Assembly (NCBI GenBank): GCA_032433765.1
Contig: JAVIAB010000073.1
Span: 63,754,199-63,818,198 of the forward strand
DNA from: Megaustenia siamemsis
Taxonomy: Eukaryota > Mollusca > Gastropoda > Stylommatophora > Ariophantidae
Length of the DNA: 64,000 nucleotides
Reading direction: 5' to 3'
Shown piece by piece: positions 31,190 to 42,705 of the stretch. Position 1 is the first letter of the stretch; each line of letters opens with the position of its first letter. A model generated the notes under the pieces. The model worked only from the letters and a program-made list of their open reading frames with translations. It was not told the origin of the DNA and did no database searches. The position numbers and the translations under genes were made by a program.

Positions 31190-31615
31190 GCCGAAGCTAG
31201 CCAAGGCATGTTAAGGGAATCCATTGAAAAATTTTCACCACCACAGGTCCCCATCATCTACACAGACAGTTCTGTGTTCTGTGGACAGCATAGCATTTAG
31301 GGTTTTGTGACATACCAATAGGGCAGAAAAGTGGCTAGGGAATCTGGCAATTGTACCATTTTAGACCGCCACGAGGAGGACATCAAAGTGCTAGATTAAA
31401 GCTAAAACAATAGTGTGCAACCAGGTATGGACAGTAGATTCAATTAGAAGTGTTGTGAAGATAAGAAGGATAAGTTTGCTAAGGAAGATTAACAGGAACT
31501 CTTTGCGGCAGAAGTGGATACGGCTACTGGATAGTTCTAAAGTGAGTGCATTAATCTGTATGCATTCTCCAGGGCATGCTGGTGTGCACAGCAATGAATT
31601 GTTCATAATTTAATG
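31190..31615 (+). mobile_element. LINE RNase H fragment
   Basis: Contains VPIIYTDSSVFC (first catalytic Asp, G replaced by S) and, after stops, ICMHSPGHAGVHSNELF (GHAG motif). Both are typical of an I-type LINE RNase H. Heavily decayed. Confidence 0.72.
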
Positions 31616-32330
31616 TACATATTTGTCTTAGAGTGACTTTGGTACAACTCTTTCTTCAGGTAGTTCCTAACTGAGCCTTATATAGCTGAGATTTCTAGAT
31701 TGGTCTAGTTTTTTTGCAATAATATTTTTGTGTATATATTTCCAGTATAACTTAACTTAATGATAATAGTAATGTATTTTAATTTGTACTAATATGTTTG
31801 ATGTGGAACACTCATTTAATAACTCTTTATCATTTGTCAGAGATTCTTTCTTTCTCCTCATGCTGCTGTATATATTCTTTGTAGTCATTTTGACTTATAT
31901 ATCTTCATGAGACATTATGAATTTATAATTTACAATTGCAAGTTACTGCAGTTTTCTTAAAGCAGAAGTTTTCTTTGATCTTTGTTGGCCTAATAATTAT
32001 TGTTTCCCTACAAAATATAATCTACAGTAATTTAACAAATTACTCATTTGTATAAACCATGGGCATGTCCTAAATTTTGAGGATACTTCTACATTTAATG
32101 ATTTTCATTCAGAATCTGATGAGTCTTACAAAGTAATAACTGCACTTGGCTGAACAATCCACAAACCATCTTTTTTCCAGTATTCCTCTTCCTCTCCTTA
32201 TGTAACCATGTATCATGATACAGATACATTTAGATCATATTTAGGCAAGTGCATATGACAATAATTATGACTAGACAAATATATATAATATATAGAATAA
32301 GAAAACTACAGTATCAAAGATGAAAATAAA
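31616..32330. other. Unassigned intron sequence
   Basis: A+T-rich, no recognisable feature. Confidence 0.4.
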
Positions 32331-32639
32331 CTACTGTGACTTGAGGTTGCTAATCGAACATGACCGTAGCCTTTTTTGGAATTTTGAACTCAACCTAAAT
32401 GCAGGTCACATGGGGTCTGCTTATTGGTGCGTCCCAAGATGGCAGTCTGTTTTCGCTGGCTGGTTGTCAAGGACGCGTAATTTTATTTTCTTGTGCTTCT
32501 AAATTAAGAAAATAAAGAGCTCACGGTTTATCCACGTGCCGAAGAGCTGATTGATTGGAGTTCACCAGTCTATAATGTGGAAATGGGTTATGGACCATGC
32601 AACTGAGTGAGTGCACGTGAGTCTAGACCATCCACAGCA

Positions 32640-35050
32640 TAGACTTTCAGCGACAAAAGCAAAAATGACGACAATAAGTATTCAGATGCAGCCAAAACGA
32701 CAACATTGAAGAACAAGAACAAACGACAAAAGGAACAAAAGACAAACGGCCAAGACATGGCAGAAAGCTAGGAAGGATGGAAGAACACAACCTGAGCTCT
32801 TAAAGTGTCTGAAAGAAGAGGTCAACCAAAAAATGGTGCACTTTAAACTTTGTGCTAAGCAGGCTAAGGATGCCAAGTGGGGTGATTTCTGTAAAAAAGT
32901 GTGCTCAGAAAAATTGCTAGCCACATTCTGACGCTTTCATCAGAGTATGAATGGCTCAGCACAACATTGAGGCATACCAGACTTCCAGAGCACAGGCCAG
33001 ATATGGCACAAATCTGATGAGAGCAAAGGGAAGGCCCAGCTTGCTCACTACATTGAGTATACTGACCAAACAAATGAGGCTGTAAGAATGAGGATACGGG
33101 GATCACTCTCAGAATTGTGTGAGGATGTAGTGTTGGGAGAAGATATCACAATCAAATCCAATTCGCACAACACTTAAAAGGACACACAACACTGCTCCTG
33201 GTGCAGATGGTATTCGGTATGACAACATTGGTGATTTAACCGACGATGACTTGCAAAAACTGGCCATAAAGTCTACCACTACTGAAGCCAAACAAGGATC
33301 ATTCTCAGATCATCACGATGTAGAACACTGCAGGCAAGCTACTGGTGAAAATAGTTGCCCGTGTACTCACCTGTCACCTTGAGCGCATTCCCTTCCATGC
33401 TCGGAGGTTATAGATATAACAAAGAGCTATGGCTCAATGGGGCAGTCTTCACCTACGACGTCTTAGAAGGCTTCCACAGATGAGAGGAGATATGTGTTGC
33501 TGCTACAGATCTGGAGGATGCATACAACAGTGTACCATTTGAATACCTCATGCACATGCTCTTCAAACTGGCTGTGCACCCCTTCCTCATTAGATGGATC
33601 GCTGCAGCTCTGTTTCAGAGGAAGGTGATACTCAGATGTGGAAGTTGATCATCTGAACCAACATCCATTTGTCCTGGACTGCCACAAGGCTCACCATTGT
33701 CACCAATTCTATTTAACATGCACACAATAATGATGACGGAACAACAGCTGAATGGGAGGGGAAGAACTATGACTTTTACTGATGACAGTCTGGTATATCA
33801 ATAGGGATGAAACAGACTGGAAACCACCTCCTTACTGCAAAGCAAACTTTATCGCATCTCTAACTGGTGTGAAGTATCAGGTGCGTTGGTTAATCCTAAT
33901 AAAGCATCAGTTGCATAGTTCTCCCTTAACAATCATATCGTTAATATGGAAACACTGGTTGTACAAATGAGGGCTGATGAGGTGACCAGGGACAGGTTAT
34001 GACTTACTTCGGAGTTAAGTTTGATTGCAACCTGTGTTTTTGGGACCACGTAGACCATGTGATAACAAGATCCTGCAAAGGATTAGCTGCCTTGATTATT
34101 GCCATGGCAGCTGCCAATATTGAGCAGAAGCTTCTGTTCCAGGGACTAGTCCTCACACCAATCAAGTACGACCTGGCAATTCTTACTGACAGAATGTCAT
34201 CAAACAGGTCTGTGGACTTTCCAATATCAACGCTGGCAAGGAGTGGATACCGGTGCCTACATCATTCAGGGGGACATTCTCGTGTATTATCACACTGGAC
34301 AGGAAATGGAGGGAACAGAATTCAGTCATGGTCAATGCGTTGGTCATCCATCGGTCTCATCTGGGATAACACCGATGAGAATGATGCAGTCATCTATACA
34401 GACGGATCTGTAATACGACACCAAGGGAGTGCATGGGCATTTACAGATGCTCCACTGGCAGAATAGTCAAAGAAGACAGTGGTACATACGTTATGACCAC
34501 AAGTAGTATGATGAAGAGGTGATGGCAGTGACCAGGGCATTCATCTGGTTAGAGTCACAAGACTACACCTATGACTGTATACTGAGTGATTCGATGAGCA
34601 TGATAAAAAAAGTGAAGTCCTGCTTTGTACTCATGCTATGCGTATAGTCATTGCAGAAGTCAAAAATACGTAAGGTCACCTTTGTCTACTTCCCTGGACA
34701 TGTGGGAGTACAGAGAAATGAAAGAGCAGACAGGTTGGCTAGCTGTGCTGTCATTGGAGATGGTCAACCAATGGATCAGGCGGAGTCATCAAGCCCTTCG
34801 AGATGTGGGAAGGGCACAGGACTTTGACAACAATGAGTCCACATCACTCCTTCAGATGAAAGAGATGGAAGTTAAGATGAGCACAGCCAGAAATGAGAAA
34901 CTTAGTGGGTGTATACGAAGACTTATCAACCAACACAGAACTGAAGTCATCAGTTGCTGAACACTACAGGACATGCTGAGGAGGGGATCTGAGCACCTAT
35001 GGACCTGTTCTGAGTGCAATAATGATTATCCGCAAATAACTTAATAACGG
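32640..35050 (+). mobile_element. LINE family C, long + strand copy, decayed
   Basis: Starts at or before 32640 (the 5' limit could be near 32330, where CpG-containing sequence begins). It includes the same RT as 20592-21872, but with frameshifts and indels: SAPGADGIRYD-like region at 33190, LEDAYNSVPFEYLMHMLF at 33510-33560, LPQGSPLSPILFN at about 33680, and a degraded FTDDS at 33775. RNase H follows: AVIYTDGSVIRHQGSAWAF at 34387-34445, YFPGHVGVQRNERADRLAS-like at about 34690. The 3' end 'gtgcaataatgattatccgc' is at about 35015-35045. A 60-bp gap in the RT N-terminal region (about 33260-33300) is visible against the younger copy. Confidence 0.85.
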
Positions 35051-35129
35051 GTCACTTAAGTTCAGTGCCTTGTTAAGAGTCTTTGTTAAAGAAAGGTCAT
35101 TGTTCCAACTTCAGGTTAGAGTATATTTT

Positions 35130-38100
35130 AATCTAACTCTTCTTCTTCTTTCCTTCCTCATCTGCCTTTCAGCGTCGAGGGGAGATATAATTTGCGGTCT
35201 TTTGCTCTTATGTTCGCCTCTGCTGCTGTTATGTTTTCTAGTGCTTCTAATATTCCATCGATCCATCTTTTTCGTGGTCGACCCTTGGGTCTGTTGTTCT
35301 CACAACGTTTGTTGAAGGCTCGTTGTGTTGTGTTTTGTTCTTTCTGCCATGTCACGTGGCCGAACCATTTTATCTGTTGTTTCCTTATATATTCTATGGC
35401 TGGGGCTATTCCTAGCTTTTTTCTCAGTTCTACATTTCTGATCTTATCTCTCAGACTGTTTCCTGTCATTCGTCTAACACATTTCATCTCTGTAGAGGTT
35501 ATTTTTCTTATTGTTCTTGCATCTAGAGTCCAGGTCTGGCATTGGTAGCACAACGTTGGAATGAAGATTGTATTGTATAGTGCTCGTTTTGCCTCCAGAG
35601 TTATTTCCTTGTTGGACAATAGTGGTGATAACTGTCCGATGATTTGACAAGCTTTGTTGCATCTTGATTCTATCTCTGCTGTTTGGGAATTGTCGTTTGT
35701 CATTAGACTTCCTAGGTATTTGAATTCCTCTACTTGTTTTAGTTGTCTGCCTTCTATAGTTATGTTGATGTTCTGTTTATTTTTGGCGACATTCATGACT
35801 TCTGTTTTGTTGATGTTGATTTTCATGTTGTATTTTGTTCCTAAGATGTTGAGTTTGTTTAAGTGTTCTTGTAGGTCTTCTATTGTTTCATGTATTAGTG
35901 CCTGGTCGTCTGCAAATAGAAGCTCGTTGATCTCCTCTGTCTCTGATGGGTTGGCTAGCTTGCATATATGGTCCATGTATGTAATAAACAGTAGGGGGGA
36001 TAGTACGCACCCCTGTCTTACACCTGATCTAACTTCGAAGTGGTCTGTGTAGCCTGTTGCTGTTCTGACCCTGCAGCTGCTGTTGGCGTAGAGACTTTTA
36101 ATAATGTTGGTTAGATGTTGGCTTACTCCGTATTTTGTTAGTATCTCCCACAGTTGTTCTCTGTTTACTCTGTCGAATGCTTTTTCCTGGTCAATGAAGG
36201 CTATGTATAAGTTTTGGTTGTGTTCTGTCGTTTTTTCTGCAAGCTGTTTTAGTGTGAATAGTGCGTCGGTACATCCTCTGTTTTTTCGGAACCCCATTTG
36301 AGAATCGCTTAACTGTAGTTCTATTATTGGTCTCAGTCTTTTTTCCAAGATTTTGGCGTATAGCTTTCCTACATGGCTGAGCAGAGATATACCTCTATAT
36401 TGATTGCAGTCTCTTTTGCTACCTTTCTTTTTCCATATTGGTATGATGATTGCCTGTTGCCAGTCTTCTGGGGCTTGTTGTTGGTGCCATGCTGCATTAA
36501 ATATTCTGTGCAGCCATTCCATTCCTGTTTCTCCCGCTGCTGCTATTATTTCTATTGGAATGTTATCTATCCCTGGTGCTTTGTTTCTTGGTGCATATTT
36601 GATTACTTCTTCTATTTCCTCTTTCATGATGTTGGGTTCAGTATTTGTGAGTTCTAGTGTGGTTTTTGTTGTCTTGTTGGTAGTTGGTATGTTTAACAGG
36701 TCTTCAAAATATTCTTTCCATCTCTGTTGCATACATTGGTTGTTTGATATTGGTTGTCCGTCTTTGTCATTTATCAGCTCAGTAGGATCATGGTTTTCTT
36801 TTCTCGCTCTTGTGGCTTTTACTGCTTTGTAGAAATCTCTTGTGGCTGTCTTGAAGTCCCTGCTCATGTTTTGTCCGAATTCTGTCCAATTCCTTTGCTT
36901 AGCTTCTTTGATCAGCATTTTAACTCTTTTTCGAACTAAGGCATATCTTTCATATTTTTCTTGGTTCTTGTTCTCCCTCCAATTTTTAAACAGTTTCTTC
37001 TTTTCTTTAATTGCTTCTCTGATTGTTTCGTTCCACCACGGGGTGCTCTTTTTCCCTTCTCTTGTTCTTAGCTTCGTTCCACAAACTGTTTTAGAGATGT
37101 TAGTTACTGTTTCCTTAAATTGTTTCCACTCTTCTTCTACTGTGCCTACTTCGTTAGGGAGTTTCTTGAATTCCTCTCTGAGTTTTTCTTCTAGGGTTTT
37201 CCTTGTTTCTTGATCGTTTAATTGTTTTATTTTTATTGTCTGTTCTTTTCGCTTCTTTTGTTTGTTTTCGTGTTTTCTCTTTATTTTTGGCTGTCTTAGT
37301 GTGATCATAACCATCTTGTGATCCGTGTCGTCTGTAATATTTGGGATTGCTCTACTGTCGGTTACTCTTTTCTTGTTCTCTTTTCTTGTTAGTATAAAAT
37401 CTATCTGGCTTCTGCATGTTGTGTCATTCCATTTGTACCAGGTGTATACTTGCGACTCTCTGTGTTTGAAGAATGTGTTGGTGATAAATAAATTGTTTTG
37501 ATTGCATAGTTCCAGCAGTCTGCTTCCGTTTTCGTTTATTTCAGCTGTTTTATCGCCAAAGGGTCCTAAGATGTCACTGTTCTCACTGTTGCGTTTCCCA
37601 AGCCTTCCATTAAAATCTCCCACCACTAACATGTCGTCGCTTTCGTCAATCTTGTTAATAATTTCACTCAATGTGTCGTAGAATTCTTCGCTGTCTTTTA
37701 CATTGTTGTTGCATGGTGCATAGATTTGAATGTAATTTGTTTTTCGGTCGTCTTCTAGTAGTTTAATTGAGATAATTCTTTCTGAATAGTATTTTATTTC
37801 TAGAATGTTCTTTGCGTGTTCTGGGTCGATGATAAAACCTACTCCATGTGTTGCTCTTTCTGTGTTGTCGACTCCCGAGAATATTTTCGTGTAGTTCATG
37901 TGTGTTTTCTTTATCTGTTGTCCTTTTACTCTGGTGTCCGCTAATCCTAGTATTTTAATTTTCCTTTTTGTCATTTCTTCTATAAGTTCGATTTCTTTAT
38001 TTTTTATCCCGCATATGTTTATCGTTGCTACTTTGATCTCCATATTCTATGTATTTCTCTGAGCATAAATACAATTATCCCTTACCGACCTGCTAAGTCA

Positions 38101-38225
38101 GTCGTAAGTTAAGGGCTTAGTTTAAGAGAAACACACGATGGGGGTTTAGCCCGGCTGATGTTTCCTCCCACGTGTGTGATCGCTAAGGTCTCACATGCGA
38201 TCTTTTACGGTCTAAATATAAAACT
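35130..38225 (-). mobile_element. LINE family A, nearly complete RTE-clade element
   Basis: Minus-strand element with a 5' leader of about 180 bp (38044-38225), a single ORF of 961 codons and a very short 3' region rich in GAA/GGAA ending near 35130. One ORF, apurinic-like endonuclease plus RT, no RNase H and a short 3' UTR with a simple repeat are typical of the RTE clade. It lies between LINE C debris (ending 35050) and the LINE C scrap at 38462. No clear target-site duplication was found. Confidence 0.88.
35158..38043 (-). CDS. RTE-clade LINE ORF: endonuclease and reverse transcriptase, 961 aa
   Basis: An uninterrupted frame with an ATG at 38043. Residues about 1-240 form an exonuclease-endonuclease-phosphatase domain: ATINICGIKNKEIE, LGLADTRVKG, VVGDFNGRLGKRNSENSD (GDFN), IDFILTRK and DTDHKMVM with the terminal catalytic His. 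Residues about 400-800 form the RT: RNKAPGIDNIPIEII, IPIWKKKGSKRDCNQYRGIS, AFIDQEKAFDRVNREQLW (motif A), SGVRQGCVLSPLLFITYMD (motif B) and LFADDQALI (catalytic FADD). The C-terminus has a KWFGHV and GRPRKRWIDGIL region common in RTE elements. All catalytic residues appear present. Proteins of this kind are often mis-annotated as 'craniofacial development protein 2-like'. The product nicks the target and reverse-transcribes the element RNA there. This is the best candidate for a recently active element in the window. Confidence 0.93.
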   Translation of the reverse strand: MEIKVATINICGIKNKEIELIEEMTKRKIKILGLADTRVKGQQIKKTHMNYTKIFSGVDNTERATHGVGFIIDPEHAKNILEIKYYSERIISIKLLEDDRKTNYIQIYAPCNNNVKDSEEFYDTLSEIINKIDESDDMLVVGDFNGRLGKRNSENSDILGPFGDKTAEINENGSRLLELCNQNNLFITNTFFKHRESQVYTWYKWNDTTCRSQIDFILTRKENKKRVTDSRAIPNITDDTDHKMVMITLRQPKIKRKHENKQKKRKEQTIKIKQLNDQETRKTLEEKLREEFKKLPNEVGTVEEEWKQFKETVTNISKTVCGTKLRTREGKKSTPWWNETIREAIKEKKKLFKNWRENKNQEKYERYALVRKRVKMLIKEAKQRNWTEFGQNMSRDFKTATRDFYKAVKATRARKENHDPTELINDKDGQPISNNQCMQQRWKEYFEDLLNIPTTNKTTKTTLELTNTEPNIMKEEIEEVIKYAPRNKAPGIDNIPIEIIAAAGETGMEWLHRIFNAAWHQQQAPEDWQQAIIIPIWKKKGSKRDCNQYRGISLLSHVGKLYAKILEKRLRPIIELQLSDSQMGFRKNRGCTDALFTLKQLAEKTTEHNQNLYIAFIDQEKAFDRVNREQLWEILTKYGVSQHLTNIIKSLYANSSCRVRTATGYTDHFEVRSGVRQGCVLSPLLFITYMDHICKLANPSETEEINELLFADDQALIHETIEDLQEHLNKLNILGTKYNMKININKTEVMNVAKNKQNINITIEGRQLKQVEEFKYLGSLMTNDNSQTAEIESRCNKACQIIGQLSPLLSNKEITLEAKRALYNTIFIPTLCYQCQTWTLDARTIRKITSTEMKCVRRMTGNSLRDKIRNVELRKKLGIAPAIEYIRKQQIKWFGHVTWQKEQNTTQRAFNKRCENNRPKGRPRKRWIDGILEALENITAAEANIRAKDRKLYLPSTLKGR

Positions 38226-38461
38226 TTAGTTGGTTACATTTAAAAAAGTACTTATCAGTTCTTATCCTCCTCCTTGGTAGAACACTTTACACAACTTTCT
38301 GAAAATTATATCCCGCTGGAAACACTATATTTAATCACATTAATCACACAGTCTACACTCCGAATATAAAAACACCCGCCATCTTGGGTTATTTATTGAA
38401 CTATTGTATTAACTATTAACCTAACTGAACTCAGGAAATTCCCTGGAAAGTGTTCCAGAAA

Positions 38462-38612
38462 ATTGAGTTATTGAGTTATTTGCGGATCATCATCATTGCA
38501 CTCCGAACATGTCCATAGGTGCTCAGATCCCCTTAGCAAGTCCCGCAGTGTCCAGCGACTGACGACTCCAGTTCTATGTTGGTTGATAAGTCTTCTTACA
38601 TGGCCACTAAGT
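38462..38612 (-). mobile_element. LINE family C 3'-terminal scrap
   Basis: About 150 bp nearly identical to 19523-19680 (with a short deletion), containing the 3' UTR and the last codons of RNase H. Confidence 0.85.
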
Positions 38613-38679
38613 TTGTTCCATAAAATTGTGTGGACTTAAGTTTTATTCTATGTTTTCATAGTTATATAAGGAAAGATTC

Positions 38680-38985
38680 AGAATAAAATCAATATGAAAT
38701 TAGAAGAAAACCAATTTGGATTTAGAAAAAACAGTGGGACAAAAGAAGCCATATTCTCCATAAGGACTTTAATAGAAAAGTACACATAAGTAAACAAACC
38801 AATACATGCCGGCTTCATAGACTACACCAAAGCTTTTGATAGAATACACCATAAACAACTTATAGACTGCCAAAAAGATATACATCTAGATGACACAGAA
38901 ATACGACTAATATGTAATTTATACTGGGAACAAACAGCAATAAAATATAAGAAAGAGAACTCTATACACCTATTTATATAAAAAG
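38680..38985 (+). mobile_element. LINE family F RT fragment, 5' piece
   Basis: Translates to ENQFGFRKNSGTKEAIF and IHAGFIDYTKAFDRI (RT motif A) with a few stops. A related piece with an intact catalytic motif is at 63500-63955. Confidence 0.78.
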
Positions 38986-39335
38986 AGTGCACTAAACTCA
39001 GTAGCTCTGGCAGGAAGCCGGACTTGGAATATGAGGAAACTGCAACAAGAAACTTTTAAAGTGAACCTCAATTGTTCTTGCCGCCTATCTGCCATATTGA
39101 CCGGTATTCCAATGATGACATATTGCAATTGACACAGAACACACAATTGCGCGCACTATAGAGGATTTCAGATCACATGCACGTAATCCGCTTCACCGGC
39201 AAATATCCCAACAGTAGAACTTCCAATCTATAGACTAATCTGCATTGGAAAGATAGAATTAACCATCTTTCCAGAAAAAAAATGTAACAGTGAACGTTGA
39301 CGCAAACATGACTACGCCATCTTGAAGCATTCCTG
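38986..39335. repeat. Unclassified dispersed repeat (copy 2 of 3) inside LINE F
   Basis: Shares 'ggaatatgaggaaactgcaa' and the following 'ttcttgccgcctatctgcca' region with 27940-28060 and 62620-62690. It sits between the RT and C-terminal parts of a family F LINE and may have replaced its middle. Confidence 0.6.
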
Positions 39336-39662
39336 TATGGTGCTGAAACATGGACAGACATTAGACATGAAAACAGAACAGAAAGTCTTAAAACAACTAC
39401 AAATTAAAAGACACAACACAATTCAAACAAGACAAATATGATTTTTGGGTCATGTTAAAAGACACAGCAGCCTACTGAAATTAATTTTGGAAGGTAATAC
39501 AAGGTAAAAGATGTAAAGGCAGACCAAGACTAACATGAACGAGTAATATCATAAGAAGGGAAGTCAGCGTAAGACAACCTGCACTATGAAAGCAAGAGAC
39601 GAACAGAATAATGCTCCATTGTAGTCAACCTTTGATGCCGAGAGAGCAGACAATGATGATGA
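39336..39662 (+). mobile_element. LINE family F, C-terminal piece and 3' end
   Basis: FLYGAETWTDIRHE resembles the 'YGsEsWt' motif of RTE-like LINEs. It is followed by a charged decayed C-terminus and an ATGATGATG tail at 39651-39662. Confidence 0.72.
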
Positions 39663-39950
39663 TGTTTTCATCCTTCAAGGCAATATACCTTCCATTGCTT
39701 CTTCACTTTCCTGATACCTTGATTGAAGAATTCTTTTGTCAGGGCTTCAAACTACACCTCTATTCCAGTAAGCAAATCCTGGTCACTTGAAAAATGACAT
39801 ACATGAAACAGATTCTTCATGTTTTTTGGAAAGGGAAGAACTCACTCTGTGCCAAGTCTGTTGAATGTGGTAGATAAGGGACATGATGTCATACCCACAC
39901 TGCTATGCGGGATTTTGGTAATGCACTGAGATTTTCAGTAATGTAAATCA
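39663..39950. other. Unassigned
   Basis: No recognisable feature. Confidence 0.35.
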
Positions 39951-39954
39951 AAAT

Positions 39955-40262
39955 AAACAAAACAGAAGTAATGAATATTGGAAAAGAGAAACAGAATATC
40001 AATGTAACTATAGATGGCAGACAACTAAAACAAGTAGAGGAATCTAAATACCTAGGAAATCTAGTGACAAACGATAATTCACAAACAGCAGAAATAGACT
40101 CAAGATGTAACAAAGCTTGTCAAATCATTGGACAGCTATCACCACTATCATCCAACAAGGAAATAACTCGAGGTAAAATGGGCACTCCACAATACAATCT
40201 TCATCTCAACGTTGTGCTACCAATGCCAATTTCTCTTTCAAACAGCACTCCATGTGCATAAT
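39955..40262 (+). mobile_element. LINE family A fragment
   Basis: Encodes NKTEVMNIGKEKQNINVTID, then QLKQVEESKYLGNLVTNDNS and CNKACQIIGQLSPLSSNKEI. These match the region about 120 codons downstream of the FADD motif of the 961-aa ORF. Truncated at both ends. Confidence 0.88.
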
Positions 40263-40826
40263 GTACTCAGGAGATTTCAACCAATAGTGTGTCTTCACAA
40301 TTACATGTAGCATTCCAAATTGTTTTCACAGTTTCTTAGTAAAGTGGAAAACTTTTTTAACAACTCTCAGAGTTTATGGCACCCAAAAATGTGCTATTGG
40401 TCATGGAAAAATAAGGTCACTAATACGATATCTCTCATACACTGATGAAGGTATGAAGAGTACCTTTACCTTTACTTTACAGAGTTTTCAAGTTTTCAAC
40501 ACTTTTTAGTCTCATATTTATAGGCAATGATTTTCTTATGAAGGACAAATCCACAACAAATATTAGTCACTAAAGTTAATTATTTTTTTTTTAAATTTAT
40601 AATTGCTATAAAAATCTTGTAGAATATTAATTAATGTGTTTAGTGGCTAACAATAAAATTTAACTTTTTTAAATGTATATCACATGTGTGTGTGTGCACA
40701 TTTAGATTTAATCTTTAAAATGTTTGCATATAAATGAATCCTAGATATTGAAAACATTGAAGTCCCTGATGAATTTTTAACAGAAAGTTAGATACAAATA
40801 TTCTATTTATTTTTTCTCATCATTAG
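40263..40826. other. Unassigned intron sequence before the fourth exon
   Basis: A+T-rich, with a short (TG)n at 40687-40697 and no gene. Confidence 0.45.
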
Positions 40827-40890
40827 CGAGAACACATGAAGATAGCCCAGCAGTATTTTCAACTGGTTGGTGGCTCAGCTAGTGAATGTG
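40827..40890 (+). CDS. IFT56: IFT56 (TTC26) internal exon, fourth in window
   Basis: A 64-bp exon after CATTAG and before GTAAGC, phase 0 at the start and phase 1 at the end. It reads REHMKIAQQYFQLVGGSASEC. That follows the GQEQGS end of the previous exon to give the conserved GSREHMKIAQ junction of IFT56. The next expected residues (a 'TIPGRQ' region) are not found in the remaining 23 kb of the window. Confidence 0.95.
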
Positions 40891-41998
40891 GTAAGCAAAT
40901 GAACTTAATATTATTTTCTGTTAATCCCTTATTAGCTTGGGGAGGAGTGGACTCTGCAAAGCTAAAATGGCCTTTGACACAACATGATTTTACATGAAAT
41001 AAAGTTAACTCTCAAATGTCCAGGTATATAAATTTTGTAGAATTCTTTATGATGGGCATTGTATATTTTATGCAAACCTTTAACAAGATATCTGGGGAGG
41101 GTGTTTAAAAAATCACGTAATATCAAAATTAATATGTAAGACTTAAATAAAATGTAAAGTAAAAAATAAAAATGTAATCTGAAGATCACGCTAAATTTTT
41201 ATCCGACATGCCACTTTGGAAGTTGACAGTTTGTGGATCTCCGAATGAGTTTATAAAATTGATTGTTTTACTATAAAATGTCATCTAATTATTCCAACTA
41301 AATCCCTGTTTAGATTTAAATATTGATGGTGATGATATCATGACAGACAGGGAATCAATTGCTGACGACGAAGATATTTAACTACTTGAGTCAACAAACC
41401 CAATACTCAGAGCAAGGTATGTTGAAATCAAGAGTATAAGTGTGTGTCATTTGCAAGCGTGTTGTTTTGCCCTGGTAGGTTTCTGAAACAGTTTTTGGTT
41501 GGCATTTTTTGTGTTTTTATGGATGTAACAATAGTTTAATTTAATAGTTGAAACAAAATAAGTTAATATTTATGCTTCATGTAATTATTTTCTTACCCTA
41601 GCAACAGTTGCTATGGAAATGTTTGCAACAGTTCACTACTAAATGGGGATGTATTTTTGTTCGTTGCAACCATAATGACAAACCAGGCATTTTATAGTTA
41701 TAATATATTGTTAGAAGAGTTCATTTATGTAAATTATCCAGTAATGCTTTTTCTTCTAATCGATACAATTTGTAGATTTTGTTACTAAATATATTGATTC
41801 AGTCATGAAAAAGTGCTTATTTATTTGTTTATCAACAGAGCTCTCAACATTTAACCACCTGTTCATGTGACTCAGGAGTTTCACTCTTATACTGATGAAC
41901 ATTTAGACCATACATCAAGGATAAACCAAGAAAATGGAGAATGAAATTATGGGTAACAACAAATCATAAGTGCAGTAACAGGATATACATATATCTTT
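40891..41998. other. Unassigned intron sequence
   Basis: A+T-rich. A short open stretch at 41316-41381 encodes MTDRESIADDEDI after 'ctgtttag'. It looks exon-like but matches no family I can name. Confidence 0.4.
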
Positions 41999-42705
41999 AA
42001 AGTCATCATCATCATCATCAAGTACCATGCCTGCTGGTGTACAGGTGATCATGTCTCGCCACAATTTTCGATCTTGACAGTTATTTATCATTTCTATTAT
42101 TGACCTTCTGCCAAGCCATATTCTTAAGCTGTCTGGTATCTTTTCTCTTTGCTTCCCACTACTCTTCTTCCCTCAATTTTCCCAGTTGTCACAATATATT
42201 CCAGCCGTTCCCTTCTCATTGCATGGCCAAAAAAATTATGATTGTTTTTTCCTAATTTTTGATAATTAACTCTCATTTTGGTTTGGCCTCTTTCAGAACG
42301 TTTTCATTACTCCTTTTAGCTGTCTGTGCTATTCTCAATATTCTTCTGTAAAACCATATTTCTACAGTGATTTTCTCAAGTAATCTTCTTGTTTATTGTC
42401 ATATTGTCCATGATTCACATCCATATGTTAAGACTGGCTATACGTAACATTTAAGAACTCTTTTTCTTGTTTCTATTGTTAAAAATGGATTGCTCAATAT
42501 CTTCCTCACTTTTTGGAAAGCTGCTTTTGCCTGAGCCATTCTGTATCTCACCTCTGTAGTACATCTGAGGTTAACATTATTTCCAGATATTTAATTTCAT
42601 TTACCTGCTTGTTCTTCTATTGTTCCACTTGTCTTTTTTTTGCATTAAGGTGCTGTCTTTTTCTTTGTTGCTAAAATTAACTTCTGTCGTTTTGCTATTA
42701 AGGCT
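41999..42705 (-). mobile_element. LINE family E 3' part, minus strand, decayed
   Basis: The tail 'catcatcatcatcaagtacc' at about 42004 is followed (reading leftward) by the family E C-terminal region, with many stops. Its 5' end meets the + strand family E copy beginning at about 42705, head-to-head. Confidence 0.75.

Noticed and set aside
35192..37213. Many + strand ORFs of 60-140 codons, rich in F, L, S and V
   Set aside because: Antisense shadows of the 961-codon LINE A frame.
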